Shown here: positions 9,300 to 16,678 of the stretch, piece by piece
Numbering within the stretch: the first letter of the stretch is position 1
Layout of the letters: each line of letters begins with the position of its first letter
Assembly (NCBI GenBank): GCA_934463265.1
Contig: CAKSIU010000005.1
Span: 1 to 62,109, forward strand
DNA: 62,109 bases
Reading direction: 5' to 3'
Origin: an uncultured Eubacteriales bacterium
GTDB lineage: Bacteria; Bacillota; Clostridia; Oscillospirales; Acutalibacteraceae
Notes under the pieces: model-generated
What the model saw: the letters and a program-made list of their open reading frames with translations, nothing else
Told to the model about the DNA's origin: nothing
Databases searched by the model: none
Translations under genes and position numbers: made by a program

Positions 9300-9656
9300 T
9301 TATATTAAATTGCAAAGAAAAGGGCAAACAGCTCGTGTGTTTTTAGAAGAGGCAGAAGCTTCTTCAGTAGGCAATTCTACAAAATCTTCTTCTTCAGCGT
9401 TCTCTAGTTCAGAAGAAGCTTTTTCGTGTGTATCTATAAAATCTTCTTCTTTTGCGTTCTGTCCAGAAGAATAATCGTCTTTATCAGATTTATTTTCATT
9501 TTCTATTTCTTGCCCCAAAGATGTCGTTTCAGAAAAATTAAAAAAAGGAACTGATTTAGAAGTTTCTTCTTCATTAGGTAAAGAAGCGAAAGCAGTGCCA
9601 GGTGTGACCAATAAGCTTGCGGATAATAAAATAGATATTGTGATTTTTTTTGTCAT
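9300..9656 (-). CDS. Small acidic exported protein ending in a Cys-pair peptide
   Basis: A 118-aa protein with a signal peptide (MTKKITISILLSASLLV, cleavage near AFASL) closely similar to that of the next gene downstream. The mature part is strongly acidic and semi-repetitive: NAKEEDFIDTHEKASSE is followed by NAEEEDFVELPTEEASAS. The C-terminus is abruptly different: NTRAVCPFLCNLI, with two Cys three residues apart. Precursors of exported signalling or antimicrobial peptides can look like this (acidic pro-region, short hydrophobic Cys-containing tail), but no processing enzyme is next to it. It lies 38 bp upstream of the 8653-9261 gene and shares its translation-initiation region. Confidence 0.65.
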   Translation of the reverse strand: MTKKITISILLSASLLVTPGTAFASLPNEEETSKSVPFFNFSETTSLGQEIENENKSDKDDYSSGQNAKEEDFIDTHEKASSELENAEEEDFVELPTEEASASSKNTRAVCPFLCNLI

Positions 9657-9861
9657 AAATATACCTCACTTAAAAATATTTTACTAATTATAATGTACGA
9701 CAGATTTAAAATTAATTTTATGTGAAAAATTTTCAATGCGGTTGTAAAATGAATCTAAAAATTACTTTACTTAAAATATTTACATAAATATAACATAGTA
9801 AATAATTATTTGTCAGTTGAATAATATAAAATTTTTGTGGAGATAAAATATCGAAAAAGTA

Positions 9862-10293
9862 TTAATGAAGATGATTTACGTGTAAAACATACTTGTTTGT
9901 AGAATTTTTATAAGATGGCTCATCTTTCAAAATTACAGTATGGTCATCTACGATTATAGCCGCACCAAAATAAAGCTTGAACAACTCATCGATAGCAACC
10001 TCAAGAGGAAACTCCATACCATCCAAATCGTTTTTATCAGAAATTATGTATCCGATTTTCGAGTTAGAAATTTTATGAATTTCTGTTAATAAGTCGTTTT
10101 TTTGCAATTTTGAATCTTTACATAAAACGGTAGACGAATTGATTATGTTGTCTATATCGTGGCAAAATTTATCTATGGCAAGCTTGCGTTTTTTAGGATT
10201 TTTAAGCTCACAAAACATTCTATTTTTAATATTTTCTTTCAAAAAGTTATCACAAAAACACTTTTCTTTTAGGGTATTCAAATTTAGCAACAC
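9862..10293 (-). CDS. Hypothetical protein upstream of the exported pair
   Basis: A 143-aa protein that I do not recognise. The first half is basic and Cys-containing (EKCFCDNFLKENIKNRMFCE). The second half looks like an alpha/beta fold (IGYIISDKND, FGAAIIVDDHTVILKDEP). There is no signal peptide or membrane segment. Start choices are GTG 10293 or TTG 10281; GGAAAGG sits close to the GTG, so the later TTG has the more normal spacing. It is 32 bp downstream of the ImmA-like gene in the same direction and probably belongs to the XRE-ImmA transcript. Confidence 0.55.
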   Translation of the reverse strand: MLLNLNTLKEKCFCDNFLKENIKNRMFCELKNPKKRKLAIDKFCHDIDNIINSSTVLCKDSKLQKNDLLTEIHKISNSKIGYIISDKNDLDGMEFPLEVAIDELFKLYFGAAIIVDDHTVILKDEPSYKNSTNKYVLHVNHLH

Positions 10294-10325
10294 CTTTCCA
10301 GATAGAATTAAACATTAAAATGTAA

Positions 10326-10631
10326 TTATTGTTCAAGCAAAAGTTTAGAAAAATTATTTGCCTCATCCTCAAGGGATTCAATGAACTTGGGGTTGCTCTC
10401 CTCAAAAACAACACTGTTCACACAACTGTGAAGCAGAGCATGAGCGAGTTCATGAGCGCAGACTTTTTCTTTTTGAGACGGAGATAGAGTTTTTTTTATT
10501 AATATAGAACTTTTAGCTTGAGAATTCAAAAAGAAGCCGTTTACATTATCCGGCAAATCCACAAATAAAATATTTATGTTTAATTTTTCACATAATTCAA
10601 AAGGGGAGTTGGTACCATACTTTTCAATCAA
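10326..10631 (-). CDS. ImmA/IrrE-type metalloprotease (HEXXH)
   Basis: A 101-residue open frame with HELAHALLH, the zinc-binding HExxH motif of the ImmA/IrrE (DUF955) proteases that cleave or inactivate XRE repressors, here likely the product of 10701-11078. No good start codon lies at its 5' end. A perfect-looking start (GGGAGG at 10662-10667, ATG at 10654-10656) is out of frame by one base across an A6 run (plus-strand T6, 10645-10650); with five A the protein would read MYKNFVHNLIEKYGTNSPF. So the gene may be frameshifted, phase-variable, or use a weak ATT/TTG start. Confidence 0.75.
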   Translation of the reverse strand: MIEKYGTNSPFELCEKLNINILFVDLPDNVNGFFLNSQAKSSILIKKTLSPSQKEKVCAHELAHALLHSCVNSVVFEESNPKFIESLEDEANNFSKLLLEQ

Positions 10632-10700
10632 ATTATGAACAAAATTTTTTATACATAATCGCCTCCCAAACGCAAAAGTTTAAAGAATAAATTTACGTAC

Positions 10701-11078
10701 TTATTTTTCGAAGTCACTGCTTGAAACGGCAATAGCAGTGGCTAATTTTATAGCCTGAACGATTTTTTCTTTATCCTTTTGAGTAATAGGTTTGCCGTTG
10801 AACATCAAGCCTTTTTGAGCTTTTAAAGTATAGGTAATTTCGTCGATAAAATCGTAAACAGATTTTTGTTCATTTTTTTTTTCTAAAACAACATCCAGCA
10901 AATAGTCTGTGCTAACGTTAAAAACTCTGCAAATTTTTGTTAACATATCGCTGTCAGGCTTTCTGCGTCCCTGCTCATACATTCCGATAGCCGATGGAGA
11001 AATATTTAATTTATTTGCCATCTGAACTTGAGTCAAACCATGAGATAGTCTTAATTTTTTAAAATTCTCGCAAAACAT
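10701..11078 (-). CDS. XRE-family transcriptional repressor
   Basis: A 125-aa protein. Residues 5-60 are a Cro/CI helix-turn-helix (LRLSHGLTQVQMANKLNISP, then SAIGMYEQGRRKPD), followed by an acidic/helical C-terminal region (KEKIVQAIKLATAIAV). Paired with an ImmA-like protease, it resembles the ImmR/ImmA switches of integrative elements and phages. It probably represses itself: a CACG-N3-CGTG palindrome fills the spacer of its own promoter (11110-11138), and a second copy lies in front of the divergent genes at 11347. No integrase or other element genes are visible nearby. Confidence 0.85.
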   Translation of the reverse strand: MFCENFKKLRLSHGLTQVQMANKLNISPSAIGMYEQGRRKPDSDMLTKICRVFNVSTDYLLDVVLEKKNEQKSVYDFIDEITYTLKAQKGLMFNGKPITQKDKEKIVQAIKLATAIAVSSSDFEK

Positions 11079-11109
11079 AAAAAAAGCTCTCCTTTATGAA
11101 ATTAATTAA

Positions 11110-11138
11110 ATTATAACACGCACGAAACGTGTATGCAA
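11110..11138 (-). promoter_or_regulatory. XRE promoter with operator in the spacer
   Basis: On the minus strand: -35 TTGCAT (11133-11138), 17-bp spacer, -10 TATAAT (11110-11115). The spacer (11116-11132) is ACACG-CACGAAA-CGTGT and contains CACG-AAA-CGTG (11121-11131). Repressor binding here would block RNA polymerase directly. Confidence 0.75.
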
Positions 11139-11315
11139 CTTATTTATTTTTCACATTATTTTCAAAATATTTTCTACACAAAAAAACGAAAACAATATTG
11201 ACAATTTAGTGGCTAAATGCTAATATTTACTTGTTAACACCCACATTTTTTATTTTGAATCGCATTTTGTTATTGAACAGCAATGGTTTTATGATTGTAC
11301 ATTTATGACTTTATA

Positions 11316-11330
11316 TACACGCTTCGTGTA
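11316..11330. promoter_or_regulatory. Second XRE operator, before divergent operon
   Basis: Perfect palindrome TACACG-CTT-CGTGTA with the same CACG-N3-CGTG core as the repressor's own operator. It lies 7 bases before the GGAGG of the 11347 gene and about 20 bases after a possible weak promoter (TTGTTA 11267-11272, 17 bp, TATGAT 11290-11295). Confidence 0.7.
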
Positions 11331-11346
11331 AGAATTGGAGGTCAAT

Positions 11347-11565
11347 ATGAGTTACAAACAACTATATGCTCAGTATTTTTTGCAGTACAAAAATGTTTCA
11401 AAATATGTAAAAAATCTTAGGCAGCAGCTAAAATTTGTAGAGCCATTAAAAGAAAGAGAGGTAAAAAGAAGATTATCAATACTTTATTCAATTTGCTTGG
11501 ATTTAAAACATACCAGCGAGTATATAAAACTTTGTGAAAGAAGAGATTTTCCAGATGAATACTAA
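11347..11565 (+). CDS. Small helical protein in XRE-controlled operon
   Basis: A 72-aa basic, helical protein of unknown function (YAQYFLQYKNVSKYVKNLRQ, then a second helix pair). The start is ATG 11347 behind GGAGG (11337-11341). Its 3' end overlaps the start of the next gene by 11 bases, so the two are co-translated. The palindromic operator immediately upstream implies control by the divergent XRE repressor. Similar short proteins sit before RinA/ArpU-type sigma-like regulators in phages and integrative elements. Confidence 0.65.
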   Translation: MSYKQLYAQYFLQYKNVSKYVKNLRQQLKFVEPLKEREVKRRLSILYSICLDLKHTSEYIKLCERRDFPDEY

Positions 11566-11860
11566 ATTATCGCTAAATGAGTTCACTGAATCGGTCGCCG
11601 GAATGATAGAATACAACAAAGAAACGCAGTTTACAAACGAAAAAGAATACAAACAACTTCTCCGCATTTTAACAAAAGTAATAGCAGGCGAACTAACAGA
11701 ACGTCAGCAGCAGTGCATAGTGATGAGGTATTACAGAAATTTAACTGTAACAGAAATAGCCGCGCAGTTAGGCATCGGCAAATCGACGGCATCGCGGCAT
11801 ATAAAGAAAGCAAAAATGCGCCTTTATAGACTTTTGGATTATTATATTTTATCGAAATAG
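11555..11860 (+). CDS. Sigma-70 region 4-like regulator
   Basis: A 101-aa protein whose C-terminal half is a sigma region 4 helix-turn-helix: LTERQQQCIVMRYYRNLTVT, then EIAAQLGIGKSTASRHIKKA and KMRLYRLL. No sigma region 2 is present, so it is likely a phage/ICE-type transcription activator rather than a full sigma factor. ATG 11555 is preferred (GAAGAG 9 bases upstream); a GTG at 11534 is possible. It is operonic with the 11347 gene and ends at a terminator shared with iscU. Its targets may include genes lost with the rest of the element. Confidence 0.75.
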   Translation: MNTKLSLNEFTESVAGMIEYNKETQFTNEKEYKQLLRILTKVIAGELTERQQQCIVMRYYRNLTVTEIAAQLGIGKSTASRHIKKAKMRLYRLLDYYILSK

Positions 11861-11875
11861 GTTCAAATAGCGCAA

Positions 11876-11903
11876 AAAAATCCTTCTAAAAAGAAGGATT
11901 TTT
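11876..11903. terminator. Bidirectional terminator
   Basis: Perfect 12-bp inverted repeat AAAAATCCTTCT (11876-11887) / AGAAGGATTTTT (11892-11903) with a 4-base loop, between the convergent sigma-like gene (+) and iscU (-). Confidence 0.85.
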
Positions 11904-11914
11904 GCATTTTAAAA

Positions 11915-12358
11915 TTATTTTGAACAGTTACAAGAGCCATGCTCGTGGTCGCAACAAGGAATTTTTCCGACGATAGGAGCCGGGTCAATGCCTCTGCGCG
12001 AATAATAATCCGAAATAGCAGATTTAATAGCTTGCTCGGCCAAAACAGAACAGTGAACTTTAACGGGCGGCAACCCGTCAAGAGCTTCCATAACGGCCTT
12101 GTTGGTAAGTTTCAAAGCCTCGTCGATAGTTTTGCCTTTTATGAGTTCGGTAGCCATCGAACTGGTTGCAATAGCGGCGCCACATCCGAAAGTTTTAAAC
12201 TTTACATCGGTTATGACATTGTTTTCGATTTTAAGATATATTTTCATAATATCGCCGCATTTAGGATTTCCAACCTCTCCGATACCATCGGCATCGGGGA
12301 TTTCGCCAACATTTCTTGGATTAGCAAAATGGTCCATTACTTTTTCGCTGTAAATCAT
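11915..12358 (-). CDS. iscU: Iron-sulfur cluster scaffold protein IscU/NifU-like
   Basis: A 147-aa scaffold on which 2Fe-2S clusters are built with sulfur from IscS. The three ligand cysteines are in the expected contexts: GNPKCGD (with the following Asp), TFGCGAAIA and KVHCSVLAEQA. The family is usually about 125-145 aa; this one ends in an extra Cys/His-rich tail (CCDHEHGSCNCSK) that could bind metal. The gene is directly downstream of iscS (25-bp gap) on the same strand, a minimal Clostridia-type isc operon without iscR, iscA or hsc genes here. Confidence 0.93.
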   Translation of the reverse strand: MIYSEKVMDHFANPRNVGEIPDADGIGEVGNPKCGDIMKIYLKIENNVITDVKFKTFGCGAAIATSSMATELIKGKTIDEALKLTNKAVMEALDGLPPVKVHCSVLAEQAIKSAISDYYSRRGIDPAPIVGKIPCCDHEHGSCNCSK

Positions 12359-12383
12359 AAAAAATCACTCCTTTTTACAAAAA

Positions 12384-13565
12384 TCAATTCTTTTCAGCAG
12401 CAATTTTCTCCCACAAAGGAGACATACTTCTTAATTTATCAATAATCGGCGGTAAAACTTCAAGAATATAATCCACGTCGTCCATAGAGTTTTCGTCGCT
12501 AAGAGATAGGCGCAACGAGCCGTGAGCAATTTCGTGAGGAAGTCCGATAGCCAATAAAACATGACTAGGGTCGAGCGAACCGGAAGTGCAAGCGGAGCCG
12601 GATGAAGCACAAATTCCCTTAGCGTTGAGCAATAAAAGTAAAGATTCACCCTCGATACCGCTAAAACTTAAATTTACGTTGCCAGGAAGGCGTTTAGTTC
12701 GATGCCCATTTAACCTGGAATGTTTAATTTTCAAAAGATTTTCAATAAGCTTGTCACGCATAGCAATCAACTTTGCGTTACGTTGAGGCATATTATCGCA
12801 GGCAATTTTTAAAGCTGTGCTTAACCCGACGATTCCTGCAACATTTTCGGTTCCGGCACGTTTGCCTCTTTCCTGAGCGCCGCCTTCAATTAACCGCTCG
12901 ATAGCAACGCCGTTTCTTATAAATAAAACGCCGACACCCTTAGGGCCGTGGAATTTGTGACCGGAAATGGAAAGCAAATCGATATTCTGCTCATTAACAT
13001 CAATTTTAATATTTCCGGCCGCCTGAACCGCGTCAGTGTGAAATAAAACCTTGTGTTTGCGACAAACTGCACCGATTTCACGAATAGGCTGAATAGTACC
13101 GATTTCGTTGTTAGCATACATAATAGTAACCAAAGCGGTTTTATCTGTAATAGCCTGCTCAAGCTCGTCTACTCGAACGATACCGTCATCGTGAACATCC
13201 AAATAAGTTACCGAAAAGCCTTCTTTTTCGAGAGCTTTTAGCGTATGCAAAACTGCGTGATGTTCAAATTTAGACGTGATGATATGATTTTTGCCTTTTT
13301 TTAACATAGCATGAGCAATGCCTTTAATAGCCCAGTTATCGGCTTCACTTCCGCAAGAAGTAAAGAAAATCTCGTTAGGCTTTGACCCCAGACATAAAGC
13401 GACAGTTTTGCGAGCATCTTCGACGGCTTTTTTTGCAGTCTGACCGATTGAATATATGCTAGAAGGATTACCGAAATGTGTTTCATAAAAAGGCAACATA
13501 GCGTTTAAAGTCGCCTTAGAAACGGAGGTAGTTGCAGCGTTGTCCACGTATATAATTTTCTCCAT
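12384..13565 (-). CDS. iscS: Cysteine desulfurase IscS/NifS
   Basis: A 393-aa PLP enzyme that removes sulfur from cysteine as a persulfide for Fe-S clusters and tRNA thiolation. YVDNAATT is near the N-terminus, the PLP lysine is in SGHKFHGPKG, and the catalytic Cys loop is CASSGSACTSGSLDPSHVL. The start is the ATG at 13565 (MEKIIYVDN) with AAGGTGA just upstream; the longer frame to 13616 lacks support. Transcription with iscU is likely from the promoter at 13602-13630. The product may also feed the TtcA-like enzyme at 29052. Confidence 0.95.
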   Translation of the reverse strand: MEKIIYVDNAATTSVSKATLNAMLPFYETHFGNPSSIYSIGQTAKKAVEDARKTVALCLGSKPNEIFFTSCGSEADNWAIKGIAHAMLKKGKNHIITSKFEHHAVLHTLKALEKEGFSVTYLDVHDDGIVRVDELEQAITDKTALVTIMYANNEIGTIQPIREIGAVCRKHKVLFHTDAVQAAGNIKIDVNEQNIDLLSISGHKFHGPKGVGVLFIRNGVAIERLIEGGAQERGKRAGTENVAGIVGLSTALKIACDNMPQRNAKLIAMRDKLIENLLKIKHSRLNGHRTKRLPGNVNLSFSGIEGESLLLLLNAKGICASSGSACTSGSLDPSHVLLAIGLPHEIAHGSLRLSLSDENSMDDVDYILEVLPPIIDKLRSMSPLWEKIAAEKN

Positions 13566-13601
13566 AAGAGTCACCTTCATAAAAATTTTATTTATAAGAA
13601 T

Positions 13602-13630
13602 ATTATACAACCGCAAAATTTTTTATGCAA
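13602..13630 (-). promoter_or_regulatory. iscS-iscU promoter
   Basis: On the minus strand: -35 TTGCAT (13625-13630), 17-bp spacer, -10 TATAAT (13602-13607), 37 bases before the iscS start and just past the 3' end of rnhA. Confidence 0.75.
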
Positions 13631-13634
13631 CAAC

Positions 13635-14084
13635 TTATATATTCTGTAATTTAGCACGATTTGCAGCAGCCACAGCTAATTTATCGCAGCGTTCGTTTTC
13701 GGGGTGACCAGCGTGGCCTTTAACCCAAATAATGGAAACTTTATGATTATCTATAAGTGATAATAATTTTTCCCACAAATCGGGATTTAATGCAGGAGAG
13801 TTGCCATTTCTTTTCCACCCGTTGCTCTGCCATTTTTTAGCCCAACCTTTAGAAATAGCGTCGCAAACATATTTGGAATCGCTGAATAAAGTCACATCAC
13901 AAGGCTCTTTGAGCAAAGATAAAGCCTCAATAACCGCGGAGAGTTCCATTCGATTGTTTGTAGTACAGCAATCTCCCCCGGAAATTTCTTTTTCATGCCC
14001 ATTGTATCTTAAAATAGCGCCCCACCCGCCAGGTCCAGGGTTGCCTTGACAAGCGCCGTCAGTAAATATTTCAATTTTTTTCAA
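13635..14084 (-). CDS. rnhA: Ribonuclease HI
   Basis: A roughly 149-aa RNase HI that degrades RNA in RNA-DNA hybrids. The catalytic D-E-D-D set is visible: IFTDGACQGNPGPGGWG (Asp), NNRMELSAVIEAL (Glu), LFSDSKYV (Asp) and HPENERCDKLA (Asp). The start is uncertain: TTG 14084 gives the normal N-terminus (KKIEIFTDG) but AGAGG lies only 2 bases before it; a GTG at 14141 would add 19 residues. Minus strand, same direction as iscS, which has its own promoter. Confidence 0.93.
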   Translation of the reverse strand: MKKIEIFTDGACQGNPGPGGWGAILRYNGHEKEISGGDCCTTNNRMELSAVIEALSLLKEPCDVTLFSDSKYVCDAISKGWAKKWQSNGWKRNGNSPALNPDLWEKLLSLIDNHKVSIIWVKGHAGHPENERCDKLAVAAANRAKLQNI

Positions 14085-14310
14085 GACCTCTGTACGCTTA
14101 AATAAACGCAAAAAAATTTGGTATTTAATGCGTACACACACCTCATTTCGATAAAATTTGGAAGAAACTTTTGCTCAAATTATTATAACAGCAAGATTTT
14201 TTTATATCAATAGGGTAAATTTCGAGAATAAGAATAAGTTTTTGACTATAGCGATAATTACTTGTAAATAATATTTTATATCTGTAGCAGGAAATTATAT
14301 ATGTTTTTAC

Positions 14311-14340
14311 TTGACATATGTGTAGGCAAAATGTTAAAAT
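14311..14340 (+). promoter_or_regulatory. Promoter of the rnj-gdpP-rplI-dnaB run
   Basis: -35 TTGACA (14311-14316), 18-bp spacer, -10 TAAAAT (14335-14340). It lies 193 bases before the RNase J start, so the transcript has a long leader. Confidence 0.75.
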
Positions 14341-14532
14341 TACAATAACATAAGTGGTCGGTTTTGGTAATGGATTTGGTATAAAATCTATTACTCTTGT
14401 TTATTTTTAATTATAAATATTTAATATAAATTCAATAGCTCCGGCACCGTTTGCGGAGACACCGTTTTAATTATTCAAGTTTTGTAATTAAAAGAAAAAA
14501 TGATTTTTTTATAATAATGGAGGTATTTTGCG
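14341..14532 (+). promoter_or_regulatory. Structured 5' leader of the RNase J gene
   Basis: The leader holds a 12-bp hairpin with two G-U pairs: GGTAATGGATTT (14366-14377), loop GGTATA, AAATCTATTACT (14384-14395), followed by a T-rich stretch. Further down are a CTCCG/CGGAG stem (14439-14443 / 14454-14458) and a CACCGTTT direct repeat (14445-14452, 14461-14468). It matches no riboswitch I know. Feedback cleavage by RNase J itself or attenuation are possible. Confidence 0.5.
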
Positions 14533-16653
14533 ATGATAGAGCAAAAAGAAAATTTAATAGGAAGCAGACCTGTTCCGAATGCACCCAAAAGACAGCATCC
14601 GTCGAGGAACATAAATAAACAATCAGACCAAGTTTTGTCTGTTAGTGCAGAAGCAGAAGGCTCTAAAAACAATAAAAATAACGGAAATAACAGTAAAACT
14701 GTGAAAAAAGAAATTCAAAACAGCAAATTAAAAAGAAATAACGTTAGCAAAGCGAAAAAAATAAAATCTGAGAAAAAGGAATCTCAAGTTAATTCTCAAA
14801 TTCAGAATCAAAGCGAAAATAACGCTAAAAAACAGATTAATGCGGAAGTTGCGGCTCATAATGATAAAAAAAATAAAAAGCAAAATTCAAACAACAGAAA
14901 AAAAACACCGACAAATACAGTGTCTAATGCGCAAAAAGATGTTAAAAGTTCGGTGAAAAAAAATAATAATAGATATTCAAAAAAGAAAGTAAGCAAACCG
15001 TCGATAAAGGTTGCGTTTTTAGGCGGATTAAATGAGGTTGGCAAAAATATTACCTTGTTCGAGTGCGAAGGAGATATGTTTGTTCTGGACTGCGGAATGA
15101 CGTTTCCCGACGGTGAAATGCTGGGTGTAGACTTGGTTATACCGGACTTTTCGTATATAGAAAAAAATATAGACAAAATAAAAGGTCTGGTAATCACTCA
15201 CGGCCATGAAGACCACATAGGAGCAATTCCTTATTTGCTAAAAAATGTAAATATTCCAATCTACGGAACGCCACTTACAATGGGACTAATCGGTAGCAAA
15301 TTAAAAGAACATAATTTGTTTAATAAGGCCAAATTAAATGTAGTAAAAGCAGGCCAAAAAATAAAACTTGGTTGCATGGAAATCGAATTTATTCACGTAA
15401 ACCATTCTATTCCGGATGCAGTCGGAGTAGCAATACATTCTCCGGCCGGAACATTGGTGCATACGGGTGACTTTAAAATTGACTGCACGCCGCTTCAGGG
15501 AGAAATGATTGACCTGGGAAGATTTGCACAAATAGGCGCAGAAGGAGTCTTGGCGCTGTTTGCCGATTCAACTAACGCAGAACGTCAGGGCTATACGGTA
15601 ACAGAACAGAAAGTTGTTGCTTCATTTGAACAGCTTTTTAAACAAGCAGAAAATAATCGAATAATAATAGCCTCGTTTGCGTCGAATATAGGAAGAATCC
15701 AACAAATTATAAATTGTGCAGCAAAGTATGACAGAAAAGTTGCTTTCTCTGGACGAAGCATGATAAATTATATGACAATTGCAGGAGAGTTGTTTTTTTT
15801 TGATATACCTGATGGTGTGATAATTGATATAGACTTGCTGAATAAATATCCAAAAGAAAAAACAGTGCTTTTAACAACAGGAAGCCAAGGAGAACCAATG
15901 TCTGCACTGACGAGAATGGCATATTCTGACCACAGAAAAGTTGAAGTTGGACCAGATGATTTTATCATAATTTCAGCAAACCCAATTCCTGGCAATGAGA
16001 AGATGGTTGGAGCAGTAGTAAATGAACTTTTAAAGAAAGGCTGTACAGTGGTTTATGAATCAATGTACGAAGTTCATGTTTCAGGCCATGCCTGCCAGGA
16101 AGAATTAAAAATTATACATGGAGTTACAAAGCCAAAGTATTTTATTCCAGTTCACGGTGAGCAAAAACATCTTCATCACCATGCGCAATTGGCAAAAAAT
16201 ATGGGCATGAAAGAATCTAATATTTTTATTGGAGATATTGGTGATATAATAGAGATAAATCAAGACTATATGAAACATCTGGGCAAAGTTCCAGCAGGAA
16301 GAATTTTAGTTGATGGATTAGGCGTCGGAGATGTAGGAAGTATTGTGCTGAGAGATAGAAAACATTTGGCACAGGATGGCTTGATTGTTGTGGTTTGTAC
16401 GATGGACTTTTCGAATGGATATATTGTTTCGGGCCCGGATATTGTTTCACGTGGATTTGTTTATGTAAGAGAGTCAGAACCACTTATGGAAACAGCGAAA
16501 AATAAAGTTGTAAAAGTGCTAGAAACTTGCAGTGAAGAAGGAATTCGCGAATGGGGGATAATGAAAACAAAGATAAAAGAGGATTTGTCTAAATTTTTCT
16601 ATGAACAAACAAAAAGAAGTCCTATGATTTTACCAATAATCATGGAAATATAG
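14533..16653 (+). CDS. rnj: Ribonuclease J with long basic N-terminal extension
   Basis: A 706-aa metallo-beta-lactamase/beta-CASP ribonuclease with 5'-3' exo- and endonuclease activity, central to mRNA turnover. Residues 1-157 are a low-complexity Lys/Asn/Ser tail; the catalytic body starts at KVAFLGGLNEVGKN and has HGHEDH (His223-His228) for zinc, then DSTNAERQGYT and the C-terminal HVSGHACQEE. Without the tail the size is a normal RNase J (about 550 aa). ATG 14533 has TGGAGG 9 bases upstream. It is first in a plus-strand run with gdpP 25 bp downstream. The tail may contact RNA or a helicase partner (inference). Confidence 0.95.
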   Translation: MIEQKENLIGSRPVPNAPKRQHPSRNINKQSDQVLSVSAEAEGSKNNKNNGNNSKTVKKEIQNSKLKRNNVSKAKKIKSEKKESQVNSQIQNQSENNAKKQINAEVAAHNDKKNKKQNSNNRKKTPTNTVSNAQKDVKSSVKKNNNRYSKKKVSKPSIKVAFLGGLNEVGKNITLFECEGDMFVLDCGMTFPDGEMLGVDLVIPDFSYIEKNIDKIKGLVITHGHEDHIGAIPYLLKNVNIPIYGTPLTMGLIGSKLKEHNLFNKAKLNVVKAGQKIKLGCMEIEFIHVNHSIPDAVGVAIHSPAGTLVHTGDFKIDCTPLQGEMIDLGRFAQIGAEGVLALFADSTNAERQGYTVTEQKVVASFEQLFKQAENNRIIIASFASNIGRIQQIINCAAKYDRKVAFSGRSMINYMTIAGELFFFDIPDGVIIDIDLLNKYPKEKTVLLTTGSQGEPMSALTRMAYSDHRKVEVGPDDFIIISANPIPGNEKMVGAVVNELLKKGCTVVYESMYEVHVSGHACQEELKIIHGVTKPKYFIPVHGEQKHLHHHAQLAKNMGMKESNIFIGDIGDIIEINQDYMKHLGKVPAGRILVDGLGVGDVGSIVLRDRKHLAQDGLIVVVCTMDFSNGYIVSGPDIVSRGFVYVRESEPLMETAKNKVVKVLETCSEEGIREWGIMKTKIKEDLSKFFYEQTKRSPMILPIIMEI

Positions 16654-16678
16654 CGTTTTTATTCGCGGAGGTGCTTTT

